A stretch of 15,425 bases of DNA from Spirochaetales bacterium (GCA_016935715.1 JAFGQJ010000290.1:1-15425); one strand, 5' to 3'. Shown: positions 7,302 to 13,652, counted from the stretch's first letter. Notes: generated by a model from the letters alone, not told the origin. Program-made: numbers and translations.

Positions 7302-8414
7302 ATGCCCTTCTCCCTGTTCGACCGCAGCCGGCTTCACTTCCTGCCCCTGAAGGAGCGCAGCAACCGGGTGTTCATGGAGAAGGATGCCCTGTCCCCCGAT
7401 ACTCCCCCGGGTCCGCTCGAGCCGGGAGTCCTGGCCGGGATCGGGGAGGCGGCCCGGGCGGTCAGGCAGGCCCGGTCGGACAGGCGGCCGGTGGTGCTGG
7501 TTTTCGGCGCCCACGCCATCAAGAACGGCCTGGCCCCCGTCTTCATCCGCCTGATCGAAGAGGGCTGGCTTACCCACCTGGCCACCAACGGGGCCGGGAT
7601 TATCCACGACTGGGAGTTCGCCTTCCAGGGGGCCAGCTCCGAGGATGTGCGGGAAAACGTGCGCCTGGGGCGCTTCGGGATTTGGGAGGAGACCGGCCGC
7701 TATCTCAATCTGGCGCTGCTGGCAGGAGCCTACCAGGGTCTGGGATACGGGGAGGCGGTAGGCTCCCTGGTGGAGAAAGACGGCCTCCATATCCCTGCTC
7801 GAAGCGAGCTCATCGAGGCCGCCGGCAGGGCCGCGGCAGATCCCGAGCGGGCCGCAGCCGCCGCGGACCTGCTGTGGGCCGTGGAGGCCTTCGATCTGCC
7901 GCCGGGATTTCTGGTGGTGAAGCATCCGTTCAAGCGCTACGGGCTGCAGGCCGCCGCCTTTCGCCTCCGCATTCCCTTCACCGCCCATCCGATGTTCGGC
8001 CACGACATCATCTACACCCATCCCCTGAACCGGGGCGCCGCGGTGGGCCGTACGGCGGAGCGGGACTTCCTGGTCTTTGCCGACACGATCGCCCATCTGG
8101 AGGGAGGTGTGTACATCTCCCTCGGCTCGGCGGTTATGTCACCGATGATCTTCGAGAAGTCCCTGTCCATGGCCCGCAACCTGGCCCTGCAGGAGGGCCG
8201 GGGGATCGAGCATTTTTCGATCTTCGTTGTCGACCTGGCCGCCTCCGGCTGGGACTGGCAGACCGACGGGGAGCCGCCCCCGGATGATCCGGCCTACTAC
8301 GTCCGCTACCTCAAGACCTTCAGCCGCATGGGAGGGCGTTTGCGCTGCCTCCGGGCGGACAACAGGGATTTTCTGCTCGGATTGTGCCGGCTGCTGCTCC
8401 CTCCGCGGGATTGA
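7302..8414 (+). CDS. Protein of unknown function, faintly deoxyhypusine-synthase-like, third gene of the sugar-phosphate operon
   Basis: A 370-residue soluble protein with no signal peptide or membrane segment; I cannot name its function. Conserved-looking blocks are LVFGAHAIKNGLAPV (66-80), LATNGAGIIHDWE (93-105) with SSEDV (112-116), GRFGIWEETGR (123-133), VKHPFKRYG (206-214), HPMFGHDIIYTHP (229-241), and LEGGVYISLGSAVMSP (266-281). The alternation of a hydrophobic strand, a glycine-rich turn and a central NGAG motif suggests a Rossmann-like nucleotide-binding fold. NGAGIIHDWE followed by a late glycine-rich strand recalls deoxyhypusine synthase (NAD-dependent), though the lysine and spermidine site of that family is not evident. 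A purine-rich AGGGG lies about 9 bases before the ATG. It starts 2 bases after the kinase-phosphatase stop, so it almost surely acts in the same pathway. It converges on ferritin with 5 bases between stops. Confidence 0.82.
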   Translation: MPFSLFDRSRLHFLPLKERSNRVFMEKDALSPDTPPGPLEPGVLAGIGEAARAVRQARSDRRPVVLVFGAHAIKNGLAPVFIRLIEEGWLTHLATNGAGIIHDWEFAFQGASSEDVRENVRLGRFGIWEETGRYLNLALLAGAYQGLGYGEAVGSLVEKDGLHIPARSELIEAAGRAAADPERAAAAADLLWAVEAFDLPPGFLVVKHPFKRYGLQAAAFRLRIPFTAHPMFGHDIIYTHPLNRGAAVGRTAERDFLVFADTIAHLEGGVYISLGSAVMSPMIFEKSLSMARNLALQEGRGIEHFSIFVVDLAASGWDWQTDGEPPPDDPAYYVRYLKTFSRMGGRLRCLRADNRDFLLGLCRLLLPPRD

Positions 8415-8419
8415 CGGGA

Positions 8420-8908
8420 CTATTCGCGTTTGCCGAGGGCGTTGTCCATCATGAAAACGCCGTTGGCGGATTCCTTGATCCTCTCCAGCTTTTCGGCGAT
8501 CTCGCTGGCGGTGGCTTCCTCCTCCACCTGCTCATTGACGAACCAGTCGAGCATCACTTCGGCGGCCTTGTCCTTTTCGCTGCGGGCGATGTCCACCAGG
8601 TTGTGAATCATGGCGCTGACCTTCTGCTCGTGCTCGTAGGCGGCCCGGAAGGCGGCGGCGGGGCTCTTCCATTCCGCCGGCGGCGCATCGATCGCCTTGA
8701 GGGTCACCCGGCCGCCCCGGTCATTCACGAAATCATAAAACCGCTTGGCGTGCTCGGTCTCCTCCTTGGCCTGGGCTTCCATCCAGCTGGCCATCCCTTT
8801 GAGGTTCTGCGACTCGAACTCCGCAGCCATGGCCAGGTACAGGTAGGCGGAGTACAGCTCGGCGTTGATCTGCTCGATCAGAGCATCCTGCATCTTTTTA
8901 CTGATCAT
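8420..8908 (-). CDS. ftnA: Bacterial non-haem ferritin
   Basis: A 162-residue four-helix-bundle ferritin that oxidises Fe(II) and stores the mineral in a 24-subunit cytosolic shell. All ferroxidase-centre residues known from E. coli FtnA are at the same numbers: E17, E50, H53, E94, Q127 and E130. No haem-binding methionine at the bacterioferritin position is apparent. The start at 8908 gives MISKKMQDAL, the usual ferritin N-terminus, and has AAAGGA at 7-base spacing; an in-frame TTG 33 bases upstream is unlikely. It has its own promoter reaching into the end of the upstream gene. Its stop faces the operon gene at 8414 with only 5 bases between and no terminator hairpin, so the two transcripts probably overlap. 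With rubredoxin nearby it points to iron and redox handling, but the two are not in one operon. Confidence 0.97.
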   Translation of the reverse strand: MISKKMQDALIEQINAELYSAYLYLAMAAEFESQNLKGMASWMEAQAKEETEHAKRFYDFVNDRGGRVTLKAIDAPPAEWKSPAAAFRAAYEHEQKVSAMIHNLVDIARSEKDKAAEVMLDWFVNEQVEEEATASEIAEKLERIKESANGVFMMDNALGKRE

Positions 8909-8952
8909 GTCGAATCCTTTCTTTTTTTTCAGACCGGTCAAGTTTTTTTAGT

Positions 8953-8981
8953 AAGATAGTAACGGGAGAACCTTCAGTCAA
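8953..8981 (-). promoter_or_regulatory. Promoter of the ferritin gene
   Basis: On the minus strand TTGACT (8981-8976), a 17-base spacer and TATCTT (8958-8953) resemble a sigma-70 promoter (five and four of six consensus bases). Transcription would start near 8946, giving a leader of about 38 bases that contains the AAAGGA ribosome-binding site. The -35 overlaps the last codons of the upstream gene. Confidence 0.55.
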
Positions 8982-9439
8982 TCTTTTTCACTGTCCCGCT
9001 TCCGAATGCGGCCCGTGGAGCGGCGCAGCATGAACGCCTGCTGGACGATGCGGATCAACTGGATGGCCGACTGAAACACCTGCCGGAGGGACTCGTTGAT
9101 CCGCTCCTCCTCCGCCTCGTCGATCAGGTCGTCTTCCAGGAGCGAGTCGGTGATGGCGATATTGAGCTTTGCCACCTCGTCCACCAGGATCGACATCTGC
9201 CGGGAGAGGGCCTTGTAGGAATAACTGACCTTGGTCTCGGTGAGCTCGGTAAGAGTTTCGATTTGGGCGATGATGTTTTTCAGCACGTGAACCAGGCGGG
9301 GGTTGGGATTCCTCTCCACCTCCACCTTCCAGTTCTCCAATCGGGTTACGGTCATCTCGACCAGACGCTTGATTTCGGCGTTGGTTGGAAGCTCCTGAGG
9401 TGCCAGCTGGCTCGGCTTGTTTTTCTTCTTTCCGGTCAT
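8978..9439 (-). CDS. Conserved-looking helical protein of unknown function
   Basis: A 153-residue soluble protein that I do not recognise. The first 20 residues are basic and proline-containing (MTGKKKNKPSQ). The rest is predicted mostly helical with heptad-like hydrophobics (about 21-140), an acidic patch EDDLIDEAEEE (102-112), and a basic tail RRSTGRIRKRD. There is no cysteine, no signal peptide and no membrane span. The start at 9439 is chosen because AGGAC lies 7 bases upstream and the frame before it overlaps the tetR end. It lies 23 bases after the tetR stop on the same strand, so the two are likely co-transcribed. It could be a scaffold or a regulator partner; nothing in the sequence decides. 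Confidence 0.75.
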   Translation of the reverse strand: MTGKKKNKPSQLAPQELPTNAEIKRLVEMTVTRLENWKVEVERNPNPRLVHVLKNIIAQIETLTELTETKVSYSYKALSRQMSILVDEVAKLNIAITDSLLEDDLIDEAEEERINESLRQVFQSAIQLIRIVQQAFMLRRSTGRIRKRDSEKD

Positions 9440-9462
9440 CGGCGTCCTGTCCTGCTCCGCGC

Positions 9463-10068
9463 TCACAGGTACATCGAGAGCACCAGGTCCACGATCGAGG
9501 GAATCTCCTGGCGGGAAGGCTTGGATTGCCTCCATACCGCGCACACCCCGAACACCGCGCCGCGGAGAATCTGGAGGATCATCTGCGGGCTGAAACGCAC
9601 GGTAAACTCCCTCTTGTCCAGGGCCAGCTCGATCTCCTCCAGCATCAGTGCGTTGGCCTCCCTGTAGCTGTCCATGTAGTTGTTGATCGCCGTCGATTCT
9701 TCCCTGGTCTCGGGATCGATAAATAGAGGGAAAATCCGGGTCAGGATGATCAGCAGGATTTCCAGATTGTCGTAATAGAATTCGAGGATCACCCGGACCA
9801 TCTCTTTGAGCACATCGATATGAGTCTTGTTTTCCTTGCGTATCTGGTTGATGTTCACCGAGAAATCGTAGTACTCCTGATCCAGGATGGCGTTGAGGAT
9901 CTCCGGAATGCCCTTGTAGTAGTAGTACAGGGAGCTCTTGTCCATGTCCAGGGCTTTGGCGATGTCGCCCATAGTGGCGCCCTTGCCGTACTTGATCAGA
10001 ACGCTCTCCGCCGTTGCTAAAATCGTGGCCCTCTTCTGTTCTAGACGCTTCTGCTTTGACTGGGACAT
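9463..10068 (-). CDS. TetR/AcrR-family transcriptional regulator
   Basis: A 201-residue protein of normal TetR length. The N-terminal DNA-binding domain is typical: RATILATAESVLIKYG (13-28), then the helix-turn-helix TMGDIAKALDMDKSSLYYYY (32-51) followed by KGIPEILNAIL. The C-terminal part (about 65-201) is a variable, mostly helical ligand/dimer domain with a hydrophobic stretch LEILLIILTRIFPLFI (102-117); the inducer cannot be guessed. GGAG stands 7 bases before the ATG. Upstream is a 143-base gap shared with the divergent cupin gene and rich in AT repeats, the likely operator region. TetR proteins usually repress themselves and a neighbour, so the co-directional 153-residue gene and the divergent cupin are candidate targets (inference). 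Confidence 0.95.
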   Translation of the reverse strand: MSQSKQKRLEQKRATILATAESVLIKYGKGATMGDIAKALDMDKSSLYYYYKGIPEILNAILDQEYYDFSVNINQIRKENKTHIDVLKEMVRVILEFYYDNLEILLIILTRIFPLFIDPETREESTAINNYMDSYREANALMLEEIELALDKREFTVRFSPQMILQILRGAVFGVCAVWRQSKPSRQEIPSIVDLVLSMYL

Positions 10069-10086
10069 CTGTTTCTCCGTTTTCTA

Positions 10087-10126
10087 TTAGTATTTCAATT
10101 TTAATTTCAATTCCAAATTTAATCTA
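10087..10126. promoter_or_regulatory. AT-rich tetR promoter/operator region with direct repeats
   Basis: This is the most AT-rich stretch of the window. TTTCAATT occurs twice (10093-10100 and 10105-10112), 12 bases apart, followed by CCAAATTTAAT, giving an imperfect dyad. On the minus strand TTGGAA (10116-10111) and TACTAA (10092-10087) with an 18-base spacer could be a weak tetR promoter. Placement suggests a TetR autoregulatory site; the exact operator is not defined by the sequence. Confidence 0.4.
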
Positions 10127-10175
10127 CAGTGCCGCTTTTTTTCGTGAGCAGGCGAGGGCAACGCGGCGCCTGAGC

Positions 10176-10205
10176 TTGCCAGGATGCGGGGCATTGGCCT
10201 ATAGT
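10176..10205 (+). promoter_or_regulatory. Promoter of the cupin gene (leaderless type)
   Basis: TTGCCA (10176-10181), an 18-base spacer and TATAGT (10200-10205) give five of six consensus bases in each box. The -10 ends 6 bases before the cupin ATG, so the predicted transcription start coincides with the A of the start codon. No Shine-Dalgarno is present. Confidence 0.55.
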
Positions 10206-10211
10206 GGAACC

Positions 10212-10571
10212 ATGGTACGACACGAATCGGAAAAGAAAGCCTACCCCGTATTCGGCGAGGCAGACAAACAGGTATTCAAACAGATCCTGGTGGGACCCAA
10301 GGACGGCTTCGAAGGCTACCTGCGGGAGTTCACACTGCAGCCCGGAGCCAACTCTCCGTACCATCAGCACGATTGGTACCACGTCGTCTACATTCTGGAA
10401 GGCAGCGGTTTCGTCAAAATCGACGGGGCCGAGCATCCGGTCCTGCCCGGCTCCGCGGTCTACGCCCCCGCAGGCCTCACCCATGGGTTCTTCAATACCG
10501 GAGAGGGACAGATGCGCTTCCTCTGCCTCGTGCCGAAGAAGGGTGATTCCTACAGCGAGGCGGACGGCTGA
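10212..10571 (+). CDS. Small single-domain cupin protein
   Basis: A 119-residue cupin, a beta-barrel fold that binds a metal ion and may act as an enzyme or sugar/ligand-binding protein. Cupin motif 1 is SPYHQHDWYHVVYILEGSG (48-66) with metal ligands H51, H53 (or H57) and E63; motif 2 is LPGSAVYAPAGLTHGFFN (78-95) with H91. Both motifs are complete, so metal binding is likely. The frame is open for 66 codons upstream, but that part overlaps tetR and has no protein-like character; ATG 10212 gives normal cupin length. It is divergent from tetR and converges on the radical SAM gene with 29 bases between. The substrate is unknown; cupins of this length are often pathway side-proteins or enzymes such as isomerases and dioxygenases. 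Confidence 0.9.
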   Translation: MVRHESEKKAYPVFGEADKQVFKQILVGPKDGFEGYLREFTLQPGANSPYHQHDWYHVVYILEGSGFVKIDGAEHPVLPGSAVYAPAGLTHGFFNTGEGQMRFLCLVPKKGDSYSEADG

Positions 10572-10600
10572 GGATTCCGCACCCGGTCGCCGGATCGGCT

Positions 10601-11992
10601 CTATGGAGCGGAAGGCTCCTCTAGGCGCCGGGTCAGGGCCTTGAGACGATCCAGATCTTCGATCGTGAAGCCCCGCCACCTCATCGGCAGGACGCTGTTG
10701 TTGTGGGTCAGGGGTTCGGAGGCCAGGTCGAAGGACGACAGCTCGACCGCCCGGGACCAGAGGGCGCTGCCGGGGGTTGGTGAATATTCGGCAATCCGGA
10801 CCCGCATGCCTAAGCTCGCCGCGTGGCGGATCGAAAGCTCGACCTCCCCGGCCTCCTGACCGGGCAGGCCTGCAAGCACGTAGGCGGTGATGCTCCGGAA
10901 GGTAAAACCCGCCTCCCGCAGATGCCGAACCGCTCCGTCCAGCATGGAGGCCTCCAGCTTGCCGTCCAGGGTCTCATGGAACTCCGGGCGGGAGCTTTCG
11001 AAACCAACGCGCACCTCTGCAAAACCGGCCCGCTTCATCAGCGCCGCACAGGCCCCATCGAGGTAGCGGAGATGCACGGCGTTGGGCAGATAGAAGCTCA
11101 AGGACATGCCCGATCTGCAGACCTCGTCGAGAAAAGGCAGGAATCCCCGCTCCTTGTTGCAGAGGAGGGCGTCGTCGTAGAAGGCGAAGCAGCGCGTGCC
11201 GAAGCGGCGGTGCATCTTCCGCACGGTCCGAAACAGCAGCTGCGGATCACCGGGCAGAAATCGCGGCTCGATAAGCCTGGAGGAGCAGTATACACAGGCC
11301 ATCGGGCAGCCTCGATTCAAACGCAGGATCCCGGCTTCCCAATTCGCCTCCGGCAGGAGCAGGAGCTCCTCTGCGGGGTCCGCTTCCGTGGTCGGAAGAG
11401 ACAGCCCGGTCAGCAGCGCGCTCAGAGCAGGAAAAGCGGCTCCCGACACCACGGCGTCGGCCCCGCTGTGCGCCTCCGCGTGCTGCGGGCAGAGCGTGGG
11501 ATAGATCCCCCCCAGAATCACCGGTACACCGGGATGGGCTTCCCTCACCATGCGGATCGCTTCGATCACCCCGGGGTACCAGTAGCTCATACCGGCGGAG
11601 ACCAGCACCACATCCGGCCGGACCGAGGCGATCCGCCGTTTCAGGCTTTCCTCCAGGATCCCGTAGCGGGCGAAGCTGCGCTTCATCCCGGCCACCGGGG
11701 AGGGCGCGGGCACGACCCGGCGGAAGAACTTCCCCGTTCCCCGGCCGTCCCGCCGGGGCCGTCCCAAAACCGCGACGCTGTGCGCATCCGTGTAGTCCAT
11801 CGCGTTCACCAGGTGCACCCGGTACCCTGCCCGGGACAGCCAGGCCCCGAGCCTGCAGAGGGCATAGGGTTTGAGGAACAGATCGTAGAGTGCGAAATCG
11901 TAGATCGGCGGATACAGCAGGAGGGCGGCGGGGGAGCGGGAAGCAGGGCCGTCCCTCTGGACAAAGGACCCCATATCTGGTAGTTTTGTCAT
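10601..11992 (-). CDS. B12-binding-type radical SAM protein
   Basis: A 463-residue cytosolic iron-sulfur enzyme. Residues 21-200 form the Rossmann-like B12-binding-type domain: LLLYPPIYDF (24-33), LCRLGAWLSRAGYRVHLVNA (45-64), DVVLVSAG (127-134) and PVILGGIYPTLCPQHA (157-172). The cobalamin-ligating DxHxxG motif is not visible, so cobalamin binding is uncertain. The radical SAM core follows, with RGCPMACVYCSSR (227-239) supplying C229, C233 and C236 for the [4Fe-4S] cluster, and later strands YDDALL, EVRVGFES and AYVLAGLPGQ. Members range from methyltransferases to methylthiotransferases; the substrate is unknown. I chose ATG 11992 over TTG 12016, which would enter the tRNA, and over ATG 11974; none has a good Shine-Dalgarno. 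It lies downstream of the Nudix gene on the same strand with the oppositely oriented tRNA-Cys between. Confidence 0.92.
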   Translation of the reverse strand: MTKLPDMGSFVQRDGPASRSPAALLLYPPIYDFALYDLFLKPYALCRLGAWLSRAGYRVHLVNAMDYTDAHSVAVLGRPRRDGRGTGKFFRRVVPAPSPVAGMKRSFARYGILEESLKRRIASVRPDVVLVSAGMSYWYPGVIEAIRMVREAHPGVPVILGGIYPTLCPQHAEAHSGADAVVSGAAFPALSALLTGLSLPTTEADPAEELLLLPEANWEAGILRLNRGCPMACVYCSSRLIEPRFLPGDPQLLFRTVRKMHRRFGTRCFAFYDDALLCNKERGFLPFLDEVCRSGMSLSFYLPNAVHLRYLDGACAALMKRAGFAEVRVGFESSRPEFHETLDGKLEASMLDGAVRHLREAGFTFRSITAYVLAGLPGQEAGEVELSIRHAASLGMRVRIAEYSPTPGSALWSRAVELSSFDLASEPLTHNNSVLPMRWRGFTIEDLDRLKALTRRLEEPSAP

Positions 11993-12002
11993 GGATTTTC
12001 CA

Positions 12003-12074
12003 GGCGCCGTACCCAAGGGGTAAGGGAGAGGTCTGCAAAACCTTTATACACCGGTTCGACTCCGGTCGGCGCCT
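12003..12074 (+). tRNA. tRNA-Cys (anticodon GCA)
   Basis: The 72 bases fold into a full cloverleaf. The acceptor stem is GGCGCCG/CGGCGCC, the D stem CCC/GGG with loop AAGGGGTAA, and the anticodon stem GAGGT/ACCTT (one G-T pair) with loop CTGCAAA giving anticodon GCA at 12036-12038. A 5-base variable loop and the T arm ACCGG-TTCGACT-CCGGT follow. The discriminator T is the one used by cysteine tRNAs. The 3' CCA is not encoded (GTC follows), so CCA-adding enzyme is needed. The match to E. coli tRNA-Cys is strong in the T arm and anticodon loop. Its promoter must lie in the antisense of the radical SAM start (TGGACA at 11958 and TAGTTT at 11981 are weak candidates). Its 3' half overlaps the Nudix gene on the opposite strand. 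Confidence 0.97.
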
Positions 12075-12661
12075 GTCTCCCCTTCCTCGCGGATGCCCCG
12101 CTGGTACCAGTACAAAGCCAGGGCGGTCATGGAGTTGCAGTAGGGCCTGCGGCCGATCCGGGCCAGGAGCGTGTCCACCGGCACCAGCAGCACATCCAGC
12201 AACTCCAGCTCGTCCGGCCCGTGCTCCCCGCCGGCAGGTGCATGACGGGACAGATCCTCAGCCAAAAACGTGTGACAGCGGTTGTTCATGAACGCCGGGT
12301 TCGGGACGATCGTGCCGATCGGCTGGAGGGACTGAGACCGGTAGCCCGTCTCTTCGAGGAGCTCTCTCTCGGCAGCCCGCTCGGGCGTTTCGCCCGGCTC
12401 GACCAGGCCGGCGGGGAACTCCACCGTGATGCTGGAGATGCCCTGGCGGAACTGCCTCACCATCAGAAAACAGCTTCTTCCCCGCTCATCGGTCAGCAGG
12501 GGGACCACGTTCACCCAGTCCGGCGCCGTGAGCAGATGAAACACGCCCTGCCTGCCGTTTTGGGTCCGCCGCTGCGACTCGTAGAGGTCGAATATCCCGC
12601 AGCGCTTGATCAGCCGCGAAGAAACGTCCTTCCAAACAAGATGCTCGTCTCTGTCTTTCAT
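12044..12661 (-). CDS. Nudix hydrolase, ADP-ribose pyrophosphatase-like
   Basis: A 205-residue cytosolic Nudix protein that should hydrolyse nucleoside diphosphates linked to a second moiety, most likely ADP-ribose or a nucleotide sugar. The Nudix box is exact: G85 x5 E91 x7 R99-E100-L-L-E103-E104-T-G106, within FPAGLVEPGETPERAAEREL and LLEETGY. It is preceded by the strand WVNVVPLLTDERG and the ADP-ribose-type FLMVRQFRQGI (65-75), and followed by GTIVPNPAFMNNRCH (116-130). The start at 12661 gives normal family length; no clear Shine-Dalgarno is seen and the frame upstream is antisense to the SAM hydrolase gene. The last 10 codons (ending SRTGV) are antisense to the tRNA-Cys acceptor and T arm and end at TAA 12046-12044. 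It is divergent from the SAM hydrolase gene with 105 bases between. Confidence 0.93.
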   Translation of the reverse strand: MKDRDEHLVWKDVSSRLIKRCGIFDLYESQRRTQNGRQGVFHLLTAPDWVNVVPLLTDERGRSCFLMVRQFRQGISSITVEFPAGLVEPGETPERAAERELLEETGYRSQSLQPIGTIVPNPAFMNNRCHTFLAEDLSRHAPAGGEHGPDELELLDVLLVPVDTLLARIGRRPYCNSMTALALYWYQRGIREEGETGADRSRTGV

Positions 12662-12731
12662 CGATGCTGAAGAGAACGTAACACGAAAACAGCGGCAGGA
12701 AAAGGGCGCCCTTCCAATTCGTCCTGCAGGG

Positions 12732-12740
12732 TGATAGAAT
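12732..12740 (+). promoter_or_regulatory. Extended -10 promoter of the SAM hydrolase gene
   Basis: TGA-TAGAAT (12732-12740) is an extended -10 with five of six consensus bases; only a poor -35 (TTCCAA at 12712) is present. The predicted start near 12747 leaves a 20-base leader that includes the GAGGG ribosome-binding site at 12757-12761. Confidence 0.45.
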
Positions 12741-12766
12741 TCCGAATCCCGGGTACGAGGGTTTCG

Positions 12767-13621
12767 ATGAACAGCAAAATCGTGGTGCTCCTCACGGATT
12801 TCGGCTGCCAGGACGCCTATGCAGGCATCATGAAAGGGGTGATCCTCTGCCGGGATCCCGCCATCCGGATCGTGGACCTGACGCATCAGATCGCTGCCCA
12901 TGATATACTCTCCGGCTCCTACGTTCTCTACACGGCCTGGAAGTTCTTTCCGGAGGGGAGCACGTTCTGCGCCGTGGTCGACCCGGGGGTGGGCAGCAAT
13001 CGGGGTGCTCTGGTGGCCGAAATGGAGGGCAGGTACCTGGTCGCACCGGACAACGGGCTGATCAGTCTCCCGGCGCGGATGTTCACGGGCCTTTCCATAC
13101 ATCAGCTGGAGATCGAATCGCTTCCCGGCATCCGCCCGGCCGGCAGCCGCGATGCGGGCGCCGGGGCGCAGCGGCCGGGGAGCGGGGGTCCCACCTTCGA
13201 CGGCCGGGACCTGTTTGCCCCGGCGGCCGCCCTGTGCGCCGTCGGCGGGATACGCCGGATCCGCGGCCGGGAAATCCGGCCCGTGCTGCTGCCCGAGGTG
13301 GTGGCGGAGCGCGGCGGCAGCACGGTAACGGGCAGGATCCTCCACATCGATCGATTCGGCAACTGCATCTCCTCCATACACAGCAGCGATCTGGAGCCGC
13401 TCGGGCTGCAGCAGCACGGCGCGGGCGCGGCAGCGGTTCGGGCCGGGAAGTTCCAGGGCGAGCGGATACGTCCGACCTACGCCGACACGGAAATCGGTGC
13501 GCCCCTCTGCCTGTTCGGCAGCTCCGACTTTCTGGAGATCGCCGTTCGGGAGGGCAGCGCCGCGCAGCGCTTCGGACTAAGCCCGGGAGAGCCGATTACC
13601 GTAACCGTCGCCGATCCTTGA
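12767..13621 (+). CDS. SAM hydroxide adenosyltransferase / SAM hydrolase (DUF62 family)
   Basis: A 284-residue cytosolic enzyme of the DUF62/fluorinase-like superfamily, which mostly splits S-adenosylmethionine with water into adenosine and methionine. Motifs in order are LLTDFGCQDAYAG (8-20), IVDLTHQI (35-42), VDPGVGSNR (71-79, with catalytic D72 and R79), APDNGL (93-98), FDGRDLFAPAA (144-154) and IDRFGNC (194-200); the C-terminal beta barrel follows. ATG 12767 is preceded by GAGGG at 5-base spacing and gives the canonical N-terminus. Two oddities are seen. The position where I expect histidine in the hydrolase motif TFHGRD is aspartate here (D145), and residues 126-142 form a Gly/Ala-rich insert in a loop just before it. 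The halogenase branch of the superfamily is an unlikely alternative. It is divergent from the Nudix gene. Confidence 0.93.
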   Translation: MNSKIVVLLTDFGCQDAYAGIMKGVILCRDPAIRIVDLTHQIAAHDILSGSYVLYTAWKFFPEGSTFCAVVDPGVGSNRGALVAEMEGRYLVAPDNGLISLPARMFTGLSIHQLEIESLPGIRPAGSRDAGAGAQRPGSGGPTFDGRDLFAPAAALCAVGGIRRIRGREIRPVLLPEVVAERGGSTVTGRILHIDRFGNCISSIHSSDLEPLGLQQHGAGAAAVRAGKFQGERIRPTYADTEIGAPLCLFGSSDFLEIAVREGSAAQRFGLSPGEPITVTVADP

Positions 13622-13652
13622 GCGCCTCCATTCTCGATTCCTTCGCTTAACA

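Noticed and set aside
8415..8419. Search for a shared terminator between the third operon gene and ferritin
   Set aside because: Only 5 bases separate the two stops and no hairpin is seen across the junction.
10137..10143. Run of seven T on the plus strand, considered as a terminator
   Set aside because: No stem precedes it and no plus-strand gene ends upstream.
10014..10211. Upstream extension of the cupin frame by 66 codons
   Set aside because: It would overlap the tetR start and translate the AT-rich regulatory gap into Ile/Ser repeats; the cupin is complete from 10212.
10605..10619. Small hairpin GGAGC-N5-GCTCC at the 3' end of the radical SAM gene, considered as a terminator
   Set aside because: Only a 5-bp stem, inside the coding region, and no T-tract follows on either strand.
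10823..11983. Open frame of 386 codons on the plus strand opposite the radical SAM gene
   Set aside because: Composition typical of an antisense shadow; the minus strand has the cluster cysteines and B12-type fold.
12662..13417. In-frame upstream extension of the Nudix frame
   Set aside because: It is antisense to the SAM hydrolase gene and lacks motifs; Nudix length is normal from 12661.
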